This document shows, piece by piece, positions 1 to 8,809 of a stretch of 16,191 nucleotides of DNA; the first letter of the stretch is position 1, and every line of letters begins with the position of its first letter. The notes under the pieces are model-generated. The model did not search any database and had not been told where the DNA came from. It was given only the letters and a program-made list of their open reading frames with translations. Source of the DNA: Aureobasidium sp. EXF-3400 (lineage: Eukaryota; Ascomycota; Dothideomycetes; Dothideales; Saccotheciaceae); assembly GCA_024195585.1 (NCBI GenBank), contig SWBL01000617.1, positions 1 to 16,191 on the forward strand, read 5' to 3'. A program made the translations under genes and the position numbers.

Positions 1-290
1 ACGAGCGGACTCGAAAGGTCTACGGGGGACCTTGTAGGTCTTGGAGTAAGAACGGGGGGCCATGGTTGTCGTCGGGTGAAGTCTCTCTCGCGCAGAAAGG
101 AAGTCGAAGTTCAGAAGTTGGTAAGTGTGAAAAGGCAGGAGCGAGCGTGGGGTGGCCCGTGCGAAGCGCGATCTTGGCGTTTTGCGCTTCCGCACAGTCG
201 AAAATCCTCACCTCGAAGTTTCCCTCTGAAGGAAGCTGCGACGACACTATATCCCGACACCCCTCCAGTCTCCGATAACCAACAGTCAAA
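1..290 (+). promoter_or_regulatory. eL21 upstream region and 5' leader
   Basis: No coding sequence is supported here; the small open frames on both strands have no recognisable content. A strong donor-like GTAAGT lies at 121-126 and acceptor-like CAG sites lie at 195-197 and 283-285, the latter six bases before the eL21 ATG. A 5'UTR intron (121-197 or 121-285) is therefore possible, as is common in fungal ribosomal protein genes. No clear CTAAC branch point was found, so the intron is a suggestion only. The start of the region is cut by the window edge. Confidence 0.4.
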
Positions 291-979
291 ATGGGTCACG
301 CCGCAGGTCTCAGGTACAACTCAACTCTCGCCATGCGCTCCACCGAGACGCAATCGCCCCAAATATCGACTCAGACGCTGATGCGGTGAAAAACAGAGCT
401 GGTACCAGATACGCCTTCTCGCGCGACTTCAAGAAGAAGGCAAGCACACCGATCGATTCTCCAGGCCTCAGCGAGCACGCCAACTAACACCTCTCAAGGG
501 TCTCATCGCCCTCTCGACCTACCTCAAGCAGTACAAGGTCGGAGATATCGTCGATGTTGTCGCCAACGGTGCCGTCCAGAAGGGGTCAGTCGCCAGCCCA
601 ACAGAGTCCCTCGAGTCGCAAGAACCACGCCTCTAACACCCGCAACAGTATGCCCTACAAGGTCTACCACGGAAAGACCGGTGTCGTCTACAACGTGACC
701 AAGTCCGCCGTCGGTGTCATCCTCTACCGCCAGGTCGGCAACCGTTACATCGAGAAGCGCATCAACGTCCGCATCGAGCACGTCCGCCACTCGCGTTCGC
801 GTGACGAGTTCTTGACCCGCGTCAAGACCAACGCCGAGAAGAAGCGCCAGGCCAAGACTGACGGCAGCCACGCCTTCCTCAAGCGCCAACCCGCCATGCC
901 CCGCGAGGCCCGCACCATCTCCTACAAGGAGGCCAAGCCCGAGACTCTTGCTCCTATCGCCTACGACACTGCCATCTAA
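291..979 (+). CDS. RPL21: 60S ribosomal protein eL21
   Basis: Structural protein of the large cytosolic ribosomal subunit. Exons are 291-313, 397-439, 499-584 and 649-979, giving 160 residues, the same length as yeast Rpl21. The protein starts [19 protein letters not shown], continues through [20 protein letters not shown] and [19 protein letters not shown], and contains the family's [20 protein letters not shown] stretch; it ends [12 protein letters not shown]. Introns are 314-396 (83 nt), 440-498 (59 nt, GC donor, CTAAC branch point) and 585-648 (64 nt, GTCAGT donor). All joins keep frame and restore the conserved protein exactly. The introns crowd the first half of the gene, as usual for ribosomal protein genes. 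The gene converges on ADE1 across about 370 bp. Identity is sure; the exon borders are inferred from frame and consensus. Confidence 0.97.
440..498 (+). other. GC-AG intron in RPL21
   Basis: The second eL21 intron begins GCAAGC, directly after the AAG AAG AAG codons, and ends CTCTCAAG, with a CTAAC branch point at 483-487. No GT occurs near the exon end that would keep the conserved [12 protein letters not shown] sequence, so the minor GC donor class is the only reading that works. Confidence 0.85.
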
Positions 980-1352
980 GCGTGCAGAGTACTGTTGATG
1001 AGCACCCTGGGGCCTCTTTTTTTGCTAGCTGAGGGTGGGGAGTTTTTTTATGGATTTTACCAAAAAATGGCATCGAGTCTTCTGAACACTTCCATACAAT
1101 CATCCCGGCAGGAGCAATGGCACAAAATGGTCGTGATCCTGACTGCAATGAGGCGTTATACAAAAGAAAAGTACCCGCCTCGAGCCATGTTGAATTGAGG
1201 GCTCTTTTACGAATACCACTCCCCGTTCTAAGCTACACCATTCCCACTGTGCATCTTTCGAGAGATTTACCATGTGCAGAGAAAATGTCATATCTCATCG
1301 ATCTTGATACAGGGGTGAACATGTCTATAAACAAACTGCCGAAAGCATCCTC
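980..1352. other. Convergent intergenic region, 3'UTRs of RPL21 and ADE1
   Basis: About 370 bp between two convergent stop codons. It contains T-rich runs at 1017-1023 and 1044-1050 and an A-run at 1063-1068, which fit 3' processing signals of RPL21. The open frames here (for example near 1117-1524 on the plus strand) run antisense into ADE1 and have no recognisable domain. No gene is seen. Confidence 0.6.
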
Positions 1353-2462
1353 CTATGCACCACTCTTGACAACATCATCCCACTTTTGGCCGGTCAACAT
1401 CTCGAATGCCTCACGGTACTTCTTGGCAGTCTCCTTCACTACAGCATCAGTCATCTCGACGCCATCCTTGCCCTTGAGACCCTCCTTGGTCAGCCAGTCA
1501 CGCAGGTATTGCTGTTCCACGTAGTCAGTGATCTGTCATCCCAAACACTGATTCTCAAACGTACCTTGTCAAAGCTGTCCTGTGACTTGCCAAGTTCGTA
1601 CTTGTCTGCAGGCCAGAAGCGCGAGCTGTCAGGGGTAAGGACCTCGTCCACAAGGATAACCTCGTCAGTATCGACATCGAGACCAAACTCGAACTTGGTA
1701 TCAGCAATAATGATACCACGCTCGGCAGCGTAATCTCTAGCCTAAACACCAATCAGCTCAGATGACATAATACATATTATCAAAACACTCACAACTTGGT
1801 AGACCTTCAAACTCAGCTCCTCAATCTTCTTTGCGTACTTCTCACCAACAATCTTTGTGGCTTCCTCAGGGCTGATGTTCTCGTCCTTGTCGCCGACTTC
1901 GGCCTTTGTGCTGGGAGTCCAGAGAGACTTCTCCAGCTTCTGACTCTCCTGCAGACCCTTGGGCATAGCGATACCGTGAACAGTGCCAGTCTTCTTGTAC
2001 TCCGACCATGCAGATCCAGTAATGTAACCACGAACAATGCTCTCCAAAGGCAGAACCTTAAGACGACGAACATGCATGGTACGTAGGCGCAACTGATCGG
2101 CGACTTCAGTAGGAAGAGACGAAGCAATCGATTCAGGCACAGAGGCGCTGAGAAGATGGGTCTTTAGGTCAGGGATTTTCTCCTTGAACAGGTTGAACCA
2201 GTGGGCGGTCATGAGAGTGAGGAGAGCACCCTTCTGGGGAACACCGTTCTTCATGATGACATCGTAGGCTGAGATGCGGTCTGTGGCAACGAAGAGTAGG
2301 CTCTGAGGATCAATCTCGTAGATCTCGCGGACCTTGCCGCTGGCAATCTTCTTCAGGCCATGCTGCTCGACTATAGAACTCGTCAGATGATGCTTTCGAC
2401 TTCAACATGTCGATATCTTTACCCTGCGAGTCAATCTGGGTGACGGTGGGAGGAGTTGACAT
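1353..2462 (-). CDS. ADE1: Phosphoribosylaminoimidazole-succinocarboxamide synthase (SAICAR synthetase)
   Basis: Cytosolic purine-synthesis enzyme joining aspartate to CAIR with ATP. Exons on the minus strand are 2462-2423, 2370-1793, 1741-1565 and 1511-1353, giving 317 residues. Introns are 52, 51 and 53 nt with GTAAAG, GTGAGT and GTACGT donors. Visible motifs are the N-terminal ATP-loop region [12 protein letters not shown] (about residues 23-34), [19 protein letters not shown], the signature [16 protein letters not shown], and the second signature [10 protein letters not shown] (about 219-228). The C-terminal exon encodes [15 protein letters not shown] and the family-typical TGQKW. The 1512 acceptor was chosen over an AG 21 nt upstream because it restores SFDK-QYLRDWL and leaves a proper ACTGAC branch point. 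The start codon lies only 13 codons before the first intron. Exon 1 is the least certain part. Confidence 0.95.
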
Positions 2463-3268
2463 TTTGTGTTATGTTACCCTCTAATGATGTTGTTAGTATG
2501 GTATATCTCAACTCATGGGTTAACTAGATGTGCCTGTGGTGTGGAGAGAAGTGAAACATGAATGGGATTCGGTCACAAAAGCAGCAATCAGCTTGGGGTG
2601 TGAGGAAAGCGCTCGCTACGATTGTGATATTATGTTCGACAAGTTCGATGAGGTGTAAATTAAATGGTCAATTGACTCTTAAGGTCTAGTGGAAAGAGAT
2701 GAAAAGTGCATCATGAGAGCAGAAATATTCAATGCATGTAATTTGACAAGTACTTGAAACAAAGAGCAGACTCACCTAACAGATAAATTCGTATGTATTG
2801 CAGAATCAATATACAACAAAGATGAGTCTGTTATTGCTCATCGTTGGAGAAACTTTCTCCTCCGAGGGCGGAGGATTGAATGCCAAGGCTCAAGATCATC
2901 GCGGGGCAGGGTTGGTCTTTCCAGCTTAGAGCGACGAAAATGCATCTTTCTAATTATCTCGCCAAATCCTATGCTCTTTGATTATCTGGCAAGCTGTCCC
3001 GTTAGCTACCTCTGTAGCACGTGAATGTTTCGTCAAGCTGGTCATGGAAAGATGATTTGATGAAATGTTTATTACATTCTCAGTACTATGGAAATCGCAA
3101 ACCAACCCTTTTTCCGTGAATGAAGCAAAACGCCGTGTCGCAAGTGGTATCATAGTAACAGAATTCCATAGAAAAGTCCCCTCCCAGAGTGCGATCTTAA
3201 CCTTTAGATCGTACCTTCCGTCTAGTCGTGATGAGAAAACGCACCAATTAGTTATCGTGACACCAGTA
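2463..3268 (-). promoter_or_regulatory. ADE1 upstream region with TGACTC-type half-sites; 3' flank of DUF300 gene
   Basis: About 800 bp without a gene. TGACTC at 2673-2678, GACTCA at 2769-2774 and TGAGTC at 2823-2828 each match six of seven bases of the Gcn4/CPC-1 site TGACTCA, and TGACTC is also the core bound by yeast Bas1, which controls ADE genes. Two overlapping hairpins lie at 2846-2860 (GGAGAAA-C-TTTCTCC) and 2858-2875 (TCCTCCG-AGGG-CGGAGGA); the latter contains CCG-N4-CGG, a Zn(2)Cys(6)-like spacing. The part near 2950-3268 is probably the 3'UTR of the DUF300 gene; a 128-codon open frame there has no recognisable content. Function of all sites is inferred. Confidence 0.4.
2481..2775 (-). 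other. Candidate 5'UTR intron of ADE1
   Basis: On the minus strand, GTGAGT starts at 2775. A consensus fungal branch point TACTAAC lies at 2498-2492, followed by CATCATTAG ending at 2481, 18 bases before the ADE1 ATG. The acceptor and branch point are strong; the donor is less certain, with GTACTT near 2750 as an alternative. A 295-nt intron would be long for this window. Confidence 0.4.
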
Positions 3269-5124
3269 TTATTGGTGTCTGTTCGCGCCAGCCCAGTGAT
3301 CCCACTGGTTTGCCGAAGATTCAGCATGACCGTCAACTCCAGCGTATGGCCCCATACTAGGTCCTGTCGTGCTGTGGTACTCGGTATCGCTGTCCCATCT
3401 GTTCAGGCCTGGCCGCGGTACATCACTGCCTCCAAACGCAGTTGGTTGAGGCACTTGTGCACGAGAACCCCCCATAAGGCTCATATCAGCACCTGGTGCC
3501 ATCGCCTCTCCATGATCTGATCTGTCGTCGAATGACGCGTTTCGTATCGGCGAATGTGAAGGAGAGTATGGGTATGGACGAGCTGCCAGGCCGCCTCGCT
3601 CGGCATTAGACAACAGACCAGCTGTATCAGTATCGTCAACTGTATCCGCCCTAGCACGCCTTTGATGTTCGAGCTCTGTCGCTGATGGTAGAGTATGAGA
3701 GGTGACATTAGGCCCAGGTATGGAAGTTGCTGGTTCGTCGACAGTAACACCGATCTTTGGTGTTGTGTAAGAGACGTCATGATGTCTGTGTCTACGGCGC
3801 ACAAAGAGCCATCTGAAGCCTCTAGCTGTCGCTTTGATGAGATCCCATGGGTTGAACGTGTCTCCGTAAGCCTTGATACCCATCCAACCGCCATGGTACT
3901 TGGGCGCAGTGCCAGAAAATCCAGAACCAGGAGCTGTTACAGGGTCGGAATAGGGAGTCTTTGAGAGGTCGTACTCGCGCCATGGGAAAGCGAAGAGATG
4001 CATTACGGCGAAGATAGCCATTTCGACACATAAAAGCATTGATGGAATGCCAACTTTGATGTCTGGATACGAGATTTTGTTCGTCGGTTGCAAAGGCCCA
4101 CTTGAGGATGAAAGAAAGGAGATGACGAGCTGAAATGTTAGCGTCTCGGTCGCAAATATAGTCGCTGAAGAAGCTTACCGATTGCCAGAAACTGAAGAAA
4201 ATGACCAGCTTAATACACAAGACCTTCAAGAAAGGTCGGTGCTCGGCAAGATCGTCTTTGAGTTGCAGGTAGAACTGGATCAGCATGAACATGGCGACAG
4301 TGACTGAAGCACCCTCAAAGACCATAACCCAGATATGAGCGAATGCCGGATGTAGCGAAGCTGCGCAATAACGATCCGTGGCCTCGGTGACTACACTGAC
4401 TATAGTGAATAGCACACGAACAAATGCATATTGGAAGACGGATAACCAAACGACCTGCAATCGAAATCAGCATGCCGACTAGTAACAGGCGTCACAAGTG
4501 TCGCAGAGGGTATATGGGTCGTACATTGAACCAAGTCAAGCCGCTTCTAGGTATGCGCAGAATACCCTTCTCTTTTCCACCGGTACATTTCTGTAGACCG
4601 AAAACGCCCCAAAACCAGTTTATAGGCTTTACTTGACGGAAATAATCCTTTTGCTCGTGGAGGTTCGGGGCGATGTAGTTGCAGAGAAGTGTGAAGAACG
4701 AGGCGATGGCGAAGGCTTCGTAGCAGTCGCGCAAGACTTCAAAATATATCGAATGTTTGTAGTAGAGGTATGAGAGGAAGGAGACGGTCGAGTAGATGGG
4801 GATCATAAGGAGAATGCGAATGATGCTTGAGGTATTCGTCAGTCTGGTTGGTCTTGAGGGCTTCGGCGCAATGGAGGGGTAGATACTGTTTTTGTTCCCA
4901 TGGCTTCGAGTAGTGAGTCGCGTGCTTGAAGATCAGGAAGAACGCCACAACGACCGAGATGAGGGCAAAGACAGCGGATATGACCAGTCCGACATGATGG
5001 AAGGTGACTTTCGAGAACAGTGGATCTTCGACGACTACCCGTGTGGTCAGCAAGTGTGCGAAGAGTGACGAGCCATAGCAACCGTACTTGTCTGCTCTTC
5101 GGCTGTTGTGTTACAAGTCACCAT
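3269..5124 (-). CDS. DUF300 / organic solute transporter Ost-alpha (TMEM184-like) membrane protein
   Basis: Multi-pass membrane protein of the Ost-alpha/TMEM184/LAZ1 family (Pfam DUF300), thought to act in endomembranes or solute transport; the fungal role is poorly defined. Exons on the minus strand are 5124-5088, 5034-4887, 4825-4525, 4454-4179 and 4129-3269, giving 540 residues; introns are 53, 61, 70 and 49 nt. Family motifs are HATHYSKPWEQK (about 50-61), IYFEVLRDCYEAFAI, NYIAPNLHEQKDYFR, LQKCTGG, RSGLTWFNVVW, LHPAFAHIWVMV and LLKVL-like IKLVIFFSFWQ. About seven hydrophobic segments lie before residue 320. The long C-terminal tail (about 370-540) is hydrophilic, rich in Ser, Pro and Gly, and likely cytosolic and disordered. 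The start MVTCNTTAEEQ fits the short acidic N-terminus of the family. It lies downstream of CPA1 on the same strand but as a separate unit. Confidence 0.9.
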
Positions 5125-5735
5125 AACGCAGTTTGTTGAGTGAATGTGATTTTCTTTACAGTCGTCCTGCAGCCCGCTTCGGTCGAGAAATCAATATGTC
5201 GGCGCGGCATGCGCTTGCGTCAGATGTGTAGAAAGGTTGCTGAATGCTGGCACAACGTCAAGAGCTTGTGACTTTCTTTGTCCCTCTAAGCACGATCCTT
5301 TGTCTGACAGTCAGAGCTAGATCCTCTTGCGACACAGTCTACGAACACAATTTGTTTCTACACGAGAAAGCGGCGGGCTGTGCATCGAGATCACCACGCG
5401 CTGACGTGGTTTGTTTCCGACCGTTGCGCGCGTCAAGGGGCGCATTCCCCTGCCAAGTCGTTTCACGGAGGCTTCATCGTACACCATACATCTTAGCCCT
5501 TGGTGAGAGCCCCGCATCAGGCCTCCTTGAATGAAACATCCCGCTTGAGACGGCTTCGATCTGTCCGAGACTTGCTAAAACCTGCTCGACATTCTGCTTC
5601 ACATTTCACATGCACAATTTCGGACTTTGAGTCAGTTGAAGATGTTCCATTCGAAGAAGTTTAAATAGCTAGAAATAACCGCTTTCCGAGACCAAACGCC
5701 ATCCCGCACCCAGACAAGAATCAGATATTGCCAAA
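5125..5735 (-). promoter_or_regulatory. Intergenic: DUF300 gene promoter and CPA1 3' flank
   Basis: About 610 bp without a recognisable gene. A perfect 7-bp Gcn4/AP-1 palindrome TGAGTCA lies at 5628-5634, about 500 bp upstream of the DUF300 ATG and about 100 bp beyond the CPA1 stop. A T/A-rich TTTAAATAG lies at 5660-5668 near the probable CPA1 3' end. The short plus-strand open frame near 5244-5534 has no protein features. Confidence 0.45.
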
Positions 5736-7178
5736 TCAAGCAGTGATGGGCTCAGGGTGCTGGTAGAGAGGCAGACCAGGAGCAACACCGACACGCTCCT
5801 TGGAGAGCAAGTCAACAAGGAGAGGGCTGGGGCGGTTGGCCATGTTGGGGTGGAGAGAAGACTGAGTCTTCTTGTACTGAGCCACACTGTTGACGTAGGC
5901 GTCGAACAGGTAGCTTGAGTCGAGCGGACCACCCTTGGCCTCGGGGTGGAACTGGGTGCTGAAAATGGGACGGTGCTTGTGAATCATGCCCTCGTTGGAA
6001 GAGTCGTTAAGGTTGATGAAGTACTCCTTGAAATCGCTGGGGATGGTGGTAGCATCGACAGCATATCCGTGGTTCTGGGAGGTGATGTGGCACTTTCCAG
6101 TCATCAAGTCGAGAGCAGGAATGTTGTGAGCACGGTTACCGTACTTCATCTTGATGGTCTGAGCACCAATGGCCATGGCCACAAGCTGATGGCCAAGACA
6201 GATGCCCATAATGGGAATCTGAGAAGAGTCCATCAGCTTGCGGAGGTTGTCGCTAGTAGTGCGGCAGTGAGTCGGGTCACCAGGGCCGTTGGAGATGAAG
6301 ACACCATCGAAGTGGCTGGCGATCTTGTGAACGGGGTAGTCGTAAGGCAGGCAAGTGACTGAGACACCGCGAGCAACAAGACTGCGCAGAATGTTCTCCT
6401 TGACACCGCAATCGATGAGAGCAACGTGCATGTCGCCAACGGGCGAAGCAACGTGCCAGGGAGCCTTTGTGCTGACCTTGGCCACCAAGTTGATGTTGCC
6501 AGGGTCTTCGAAAGCCTCGTCCTCGTCGGCATCGTACTCTTCACCAACGACAACCTTGCCGAGCGAAGAACCTTGCTCACGCAAGTGGGTAACGATGGCA
6601 CGAGTGTCAACACCAGAGATAGCGGGAACGCCCTCTCTGGCGCACCACTCGCTCAAACTCTCGACGGCAGTCCAGTGGCTGTACTGGAGAGCGGCATCGG
6701 CAACGACGATACCGGCAGCTTGAATGTTGGGCGACTCAAAGTACTTGAGAAGACCGTACTCGTCTCTAACGGACGAGGGGACACCGTAGTTACCGATCAG
6801 GGGCTGGGTGAAGACCAGGATTTGGCCACGGTATGAGGGGTCGGTCATGGACTCAGGGTATCCGACCAGAGAAGTGGTGAAGACGGCCTCACCACTGATG
6901 TTAGTCTTGGCACCAAAACTCTTGCCGTGGAAGATGGGACCATCCTGTCGTGTACTGTCAGTTGTTGACTCTTAGATGGCCGAGAAAGCGGATGGGCGTA
7001 CTCTGATAGTGAAGGTAGCACGCTCGAAGGAAGGAGCAGTGGATCTTCTGTTCTGGAGAGGAGGAGCACGCTGGCTGCCAGAGACAACTGAAGCGTTACC
7101 TCTGACCTGCATGCCGAGTTTGGCGATTCTGGCTGAGGTGGGTCTCATGGCCGCAGACTTGACGAGGCCGGAGATCAT
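5736..7178 (-). CDS. CPA1: Carbamoyl-phosphate synthase, arginine-specific, small (glutaminase) subunit
   Basis: Glutamine amidotransferase subunit that hydrolyses glutamine and passes ammonia to the large subunit (CPA2/arg-3) for carbamoyl phosphate in arginine synthesis. Exons on the minus strand are 7178-7002 and 6944-5736, giving 461 residues; the intron is 57 nt (GTACGC...GACAG). The N-terminal ~45 residues are rich in Arg, Ser and Ala and lack acidic residues, a mitochondrial presequence as in Neurospora ARG-2. The CPSase small-subunit domain starts at about residue 55 ([35 protein letters not shown]). The class-I glutaminase domain follows, with [11 protein letters not shown], the nucleophile Cys308 in MGICLGHQL, and His392 and Glu394 in QFHPEAKGG. 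All catalytic residues are intact. The arginine attenuator uORF upstream marks this as the arginine-specific rather than the pyrimidine enzyme. Confidence 0.97.
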
Positions 7179-7250
7179 TTTGGTTGTGGTGTAGGTGGTT
7201 GTAATTGGATCGAGTGTAGTTGATAGATTGGTATTGTATGTGGCAAATTC

Positions 7251-7384
7251 TTAATTCACGTTGGCCTTCCAGAGATGGTCGCTAATGTAGTCTGGCAGAC
7301 AGTTAGTGATTGCTGTGAGACGCGTTGAGGGCGTGTGGTATTGTATGTACCTTGGCTGGTAGTTACGGTGGGCGCAGTACGCAT
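7251..7384 (-). CDS. Arginine attenuator peptide (AAP) uORF of CPA1, intron-containing
   Basis: A 24-codon uORF, assembled from exon 7384-7351 and exon 7291-7251 with a 59-nt intron 7350-7292 (GTACAT donor, TCACTAAC branch point, TGCCAG acceptor). The spliced peptide starts MRTAPTV and holds the core TSQDYISDHLWK at residues 9-20, with Asp12 and Trp19; the last four residues are ANVN. Fungal AAPs are 24-25 residues with the core TSQDYLSDHLWR/K. In Neurospora arg-2 and yeast CPA1 the nascent peptide stalls the ribosome at the uORF stop when arginine is high, lowering translation of the main gene and, in yeast, triggering mRNA decay. The Asp12 codon is split by the intron (G|AC). The stop lies 72 nt before the CPA1 ATG, with no other ATG in between. 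Identity rests on motif, exact length, position and strand. Confidence 0.93.
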
Positions 7385-7700
7385 AGAGACGATATCAGCC
7401 CGCTATTACACAGGCAGTCCGGGTGGATTTATGGGGGGTGGAGGAGTTGTAGCTGGAGAAGAAGAGAGCACACGGTGGAGGTGCGTGGGAAAAGCCCAAT
7501 GCCTAAGCTTGCCGCCGATTGTCGGCGCCGTGGAGTCATTGCAAAAAATCCTCCATCTACCCCTCTCATTGGCTCACATCCGACTTTCTTATCACTCTTA
7601 TCGATCTTCGTCATCTGCATCTATGTCTTTTGTTTTCCGCCCGCAGTCTTATGACCAGCCTGCTCGTCGCCGCATGCTCCTGATTACATGATGCGATGCG
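7385..7700 (-). promoter_or_regulatory. CPA1 promoter region
   Basis: Sequence upstream of the AAP start. On the minus strand a TGACTC half-site (7538-7533) matches six of seven bases of the CPC-1/Gcn4 element TGACTCA and sits about 150 bp before the uORF ATG; amino-acid starvation control by CPC-1 is established for arg-2/CPA1 in other fungi. A small inverted repeat GCCG-ATTGT-CGGC is at 7514-7526. A CATAAATC stretch near 7425-7432 could act as a weak TATA-like element. The right boundary is arbitrary. Confidence 0.45.
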
Positions 7701-7841
7701 GTGTCGTATATATCTCCAAGGTCTCCGCCAGAATTTGTCTAGAGTGCTGGTGCTTCCCAGCATGCCTGCCAAGTGGTCAGCCAACGTGCAATCGGTCCTT
7801 TATGGGATCTTCAAATCCATCTCTGGAGCGGCCGGAGCAGG

Positions 7842-7856
7842 ATAACGAGTCGTTAT
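7842..7856. repeat. 15-bp near-perfect palindrome
   Basis: ATAACGA-G-TCGTTAT: two perfect 7-bp arms around one base. It could be a dimeric transcription-factor site; function unknown. Confidence 0.5.
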
Positions 7857-8450
7857 TCCTTGGATTGCGTCTCTCAACAATGCGAGCCATGCGAGCCGGA
7901 ATTCACTCGAGTCTTGCTCGTTACCACTCGTCGTCATTGAGGTTGTTCACAGCTCTTGATATAAAGAAATGTTGAAGCCGACATTCGAGATACGTTTTCA
8001 CGATTTAAGGAAAGTCGAGGTCTCTGATACATAACACTCGCCCTATCACGTACATATCTTGTCTTCCTATGTCTCTAGCACGTTAACTAACCATGTTTAA
8101 ACACTTATGAACTACCATCGGCTTAGAAAAAGCTTCTTATCAGTTTTCAAACAACCTTATAGCTCAAGCCAGGGTCATACCATTTACCACATTCCAATGC
8201 GAACTCAGAGAGCATTTCTCACCCACGCACGCGGCATTTATGCCTGTAGCGGTGTCGAGATGGAAGATCGAAGCCTTCGGATTACTTAGGCCTATCTATT
8301 GCTTGCGACTTGTTCTTCCTGGACGATGGGGAACAACGTGCGAGCGTAAGAAAGGCACGGCTTTGCGGCTGACAAATGTACCTCACATCCAGCCTTCCAA
8401 GACGCTTTCGTCTATCTCAAGACTACACACAGACAGAAATGACGCGATCT

Positions 8451-8551
8451 AAATGCACAGTTCCTTCTGTGGGATAAACAATTCCCCAGAAAGCCGAAGA
8501 TATCACGACTCTCAATGGACGCTCCCGATCTACCGAAAGAACTGTGCATTT
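8451..8551. repeat. Inverted repeat, 13-bp perfect arms
   Basis: AAATGCACAGTTC at 8451-8463 is the exact reverse complement of GAACTGTGCATTT at 8539-8551; allowing one mismatch the arms reach 8467 and 8535 (16 of 17 pairs). The spacer is about 67 nt. It resembles the ends of a very small MITE or a large hairpin, but no target-site duplication is visible at the flanks. Confidence 0.6.
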
Positions 8552-8755
8552 TTACAGCTACCAGTGTGACATACATACTCTTGCAGGCAAAAGAGAGTGA
8601 GCTAATAGGATGAAAGCCTTCAGTGGCCCCTCTTCTGATTCTCGAAAGCAGTTTGTAGTTGCACAGCTACAACTGTAAGACCCTAGTACAAATGAAAGCA
8701 TAAGTATGATGACTGTCGAAAGCTGTTCTTAAGTGTTGACACGACTCGCTGAAAA

Positions 8756-8809
8756 TGTCGCGTTGATTCTCGCGAAGCCCTTCGTGAAGTTCTTCGCGAC
8801 ATCTCGAGA
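8756..8809. repeat. Nested palindrome cluster upstream of GH32
   Basis: TCGCGAAG (8770-8777) pairs with CTTCGCGA (8792-8799). TGTCGCG (8756-8762) pairs with CGCGACA (8795-8801), an alternative overlapping pairing. An inner CTTC-GT-GAAG lies at 8780-8789, and a perfect 8-bp palindrome TCTCGAGA follows at 8802-8809. It lies about 350-400 bp before the GH32 start and may be a regulatory platform. Confidence 0.5.

Noticed and set aside
524..889. 121-codon minus-strand open frame
   Set aside because: Antisense of RPL21 exons 3-4 and runs through an intron; not a gene.
5946..6836. Plus-strand open frames opposite CPA1
   Set aside because: They mirror the codon bias of the well-supported CPA1 exon and show no protein family features.
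7325..7691. Plus-strand open frames of 109 and 118 codons
   Set aside because: They overlap the AAP and CPA1 promoter on the other strand, have no recognisable composition, and are mutually overlapping.
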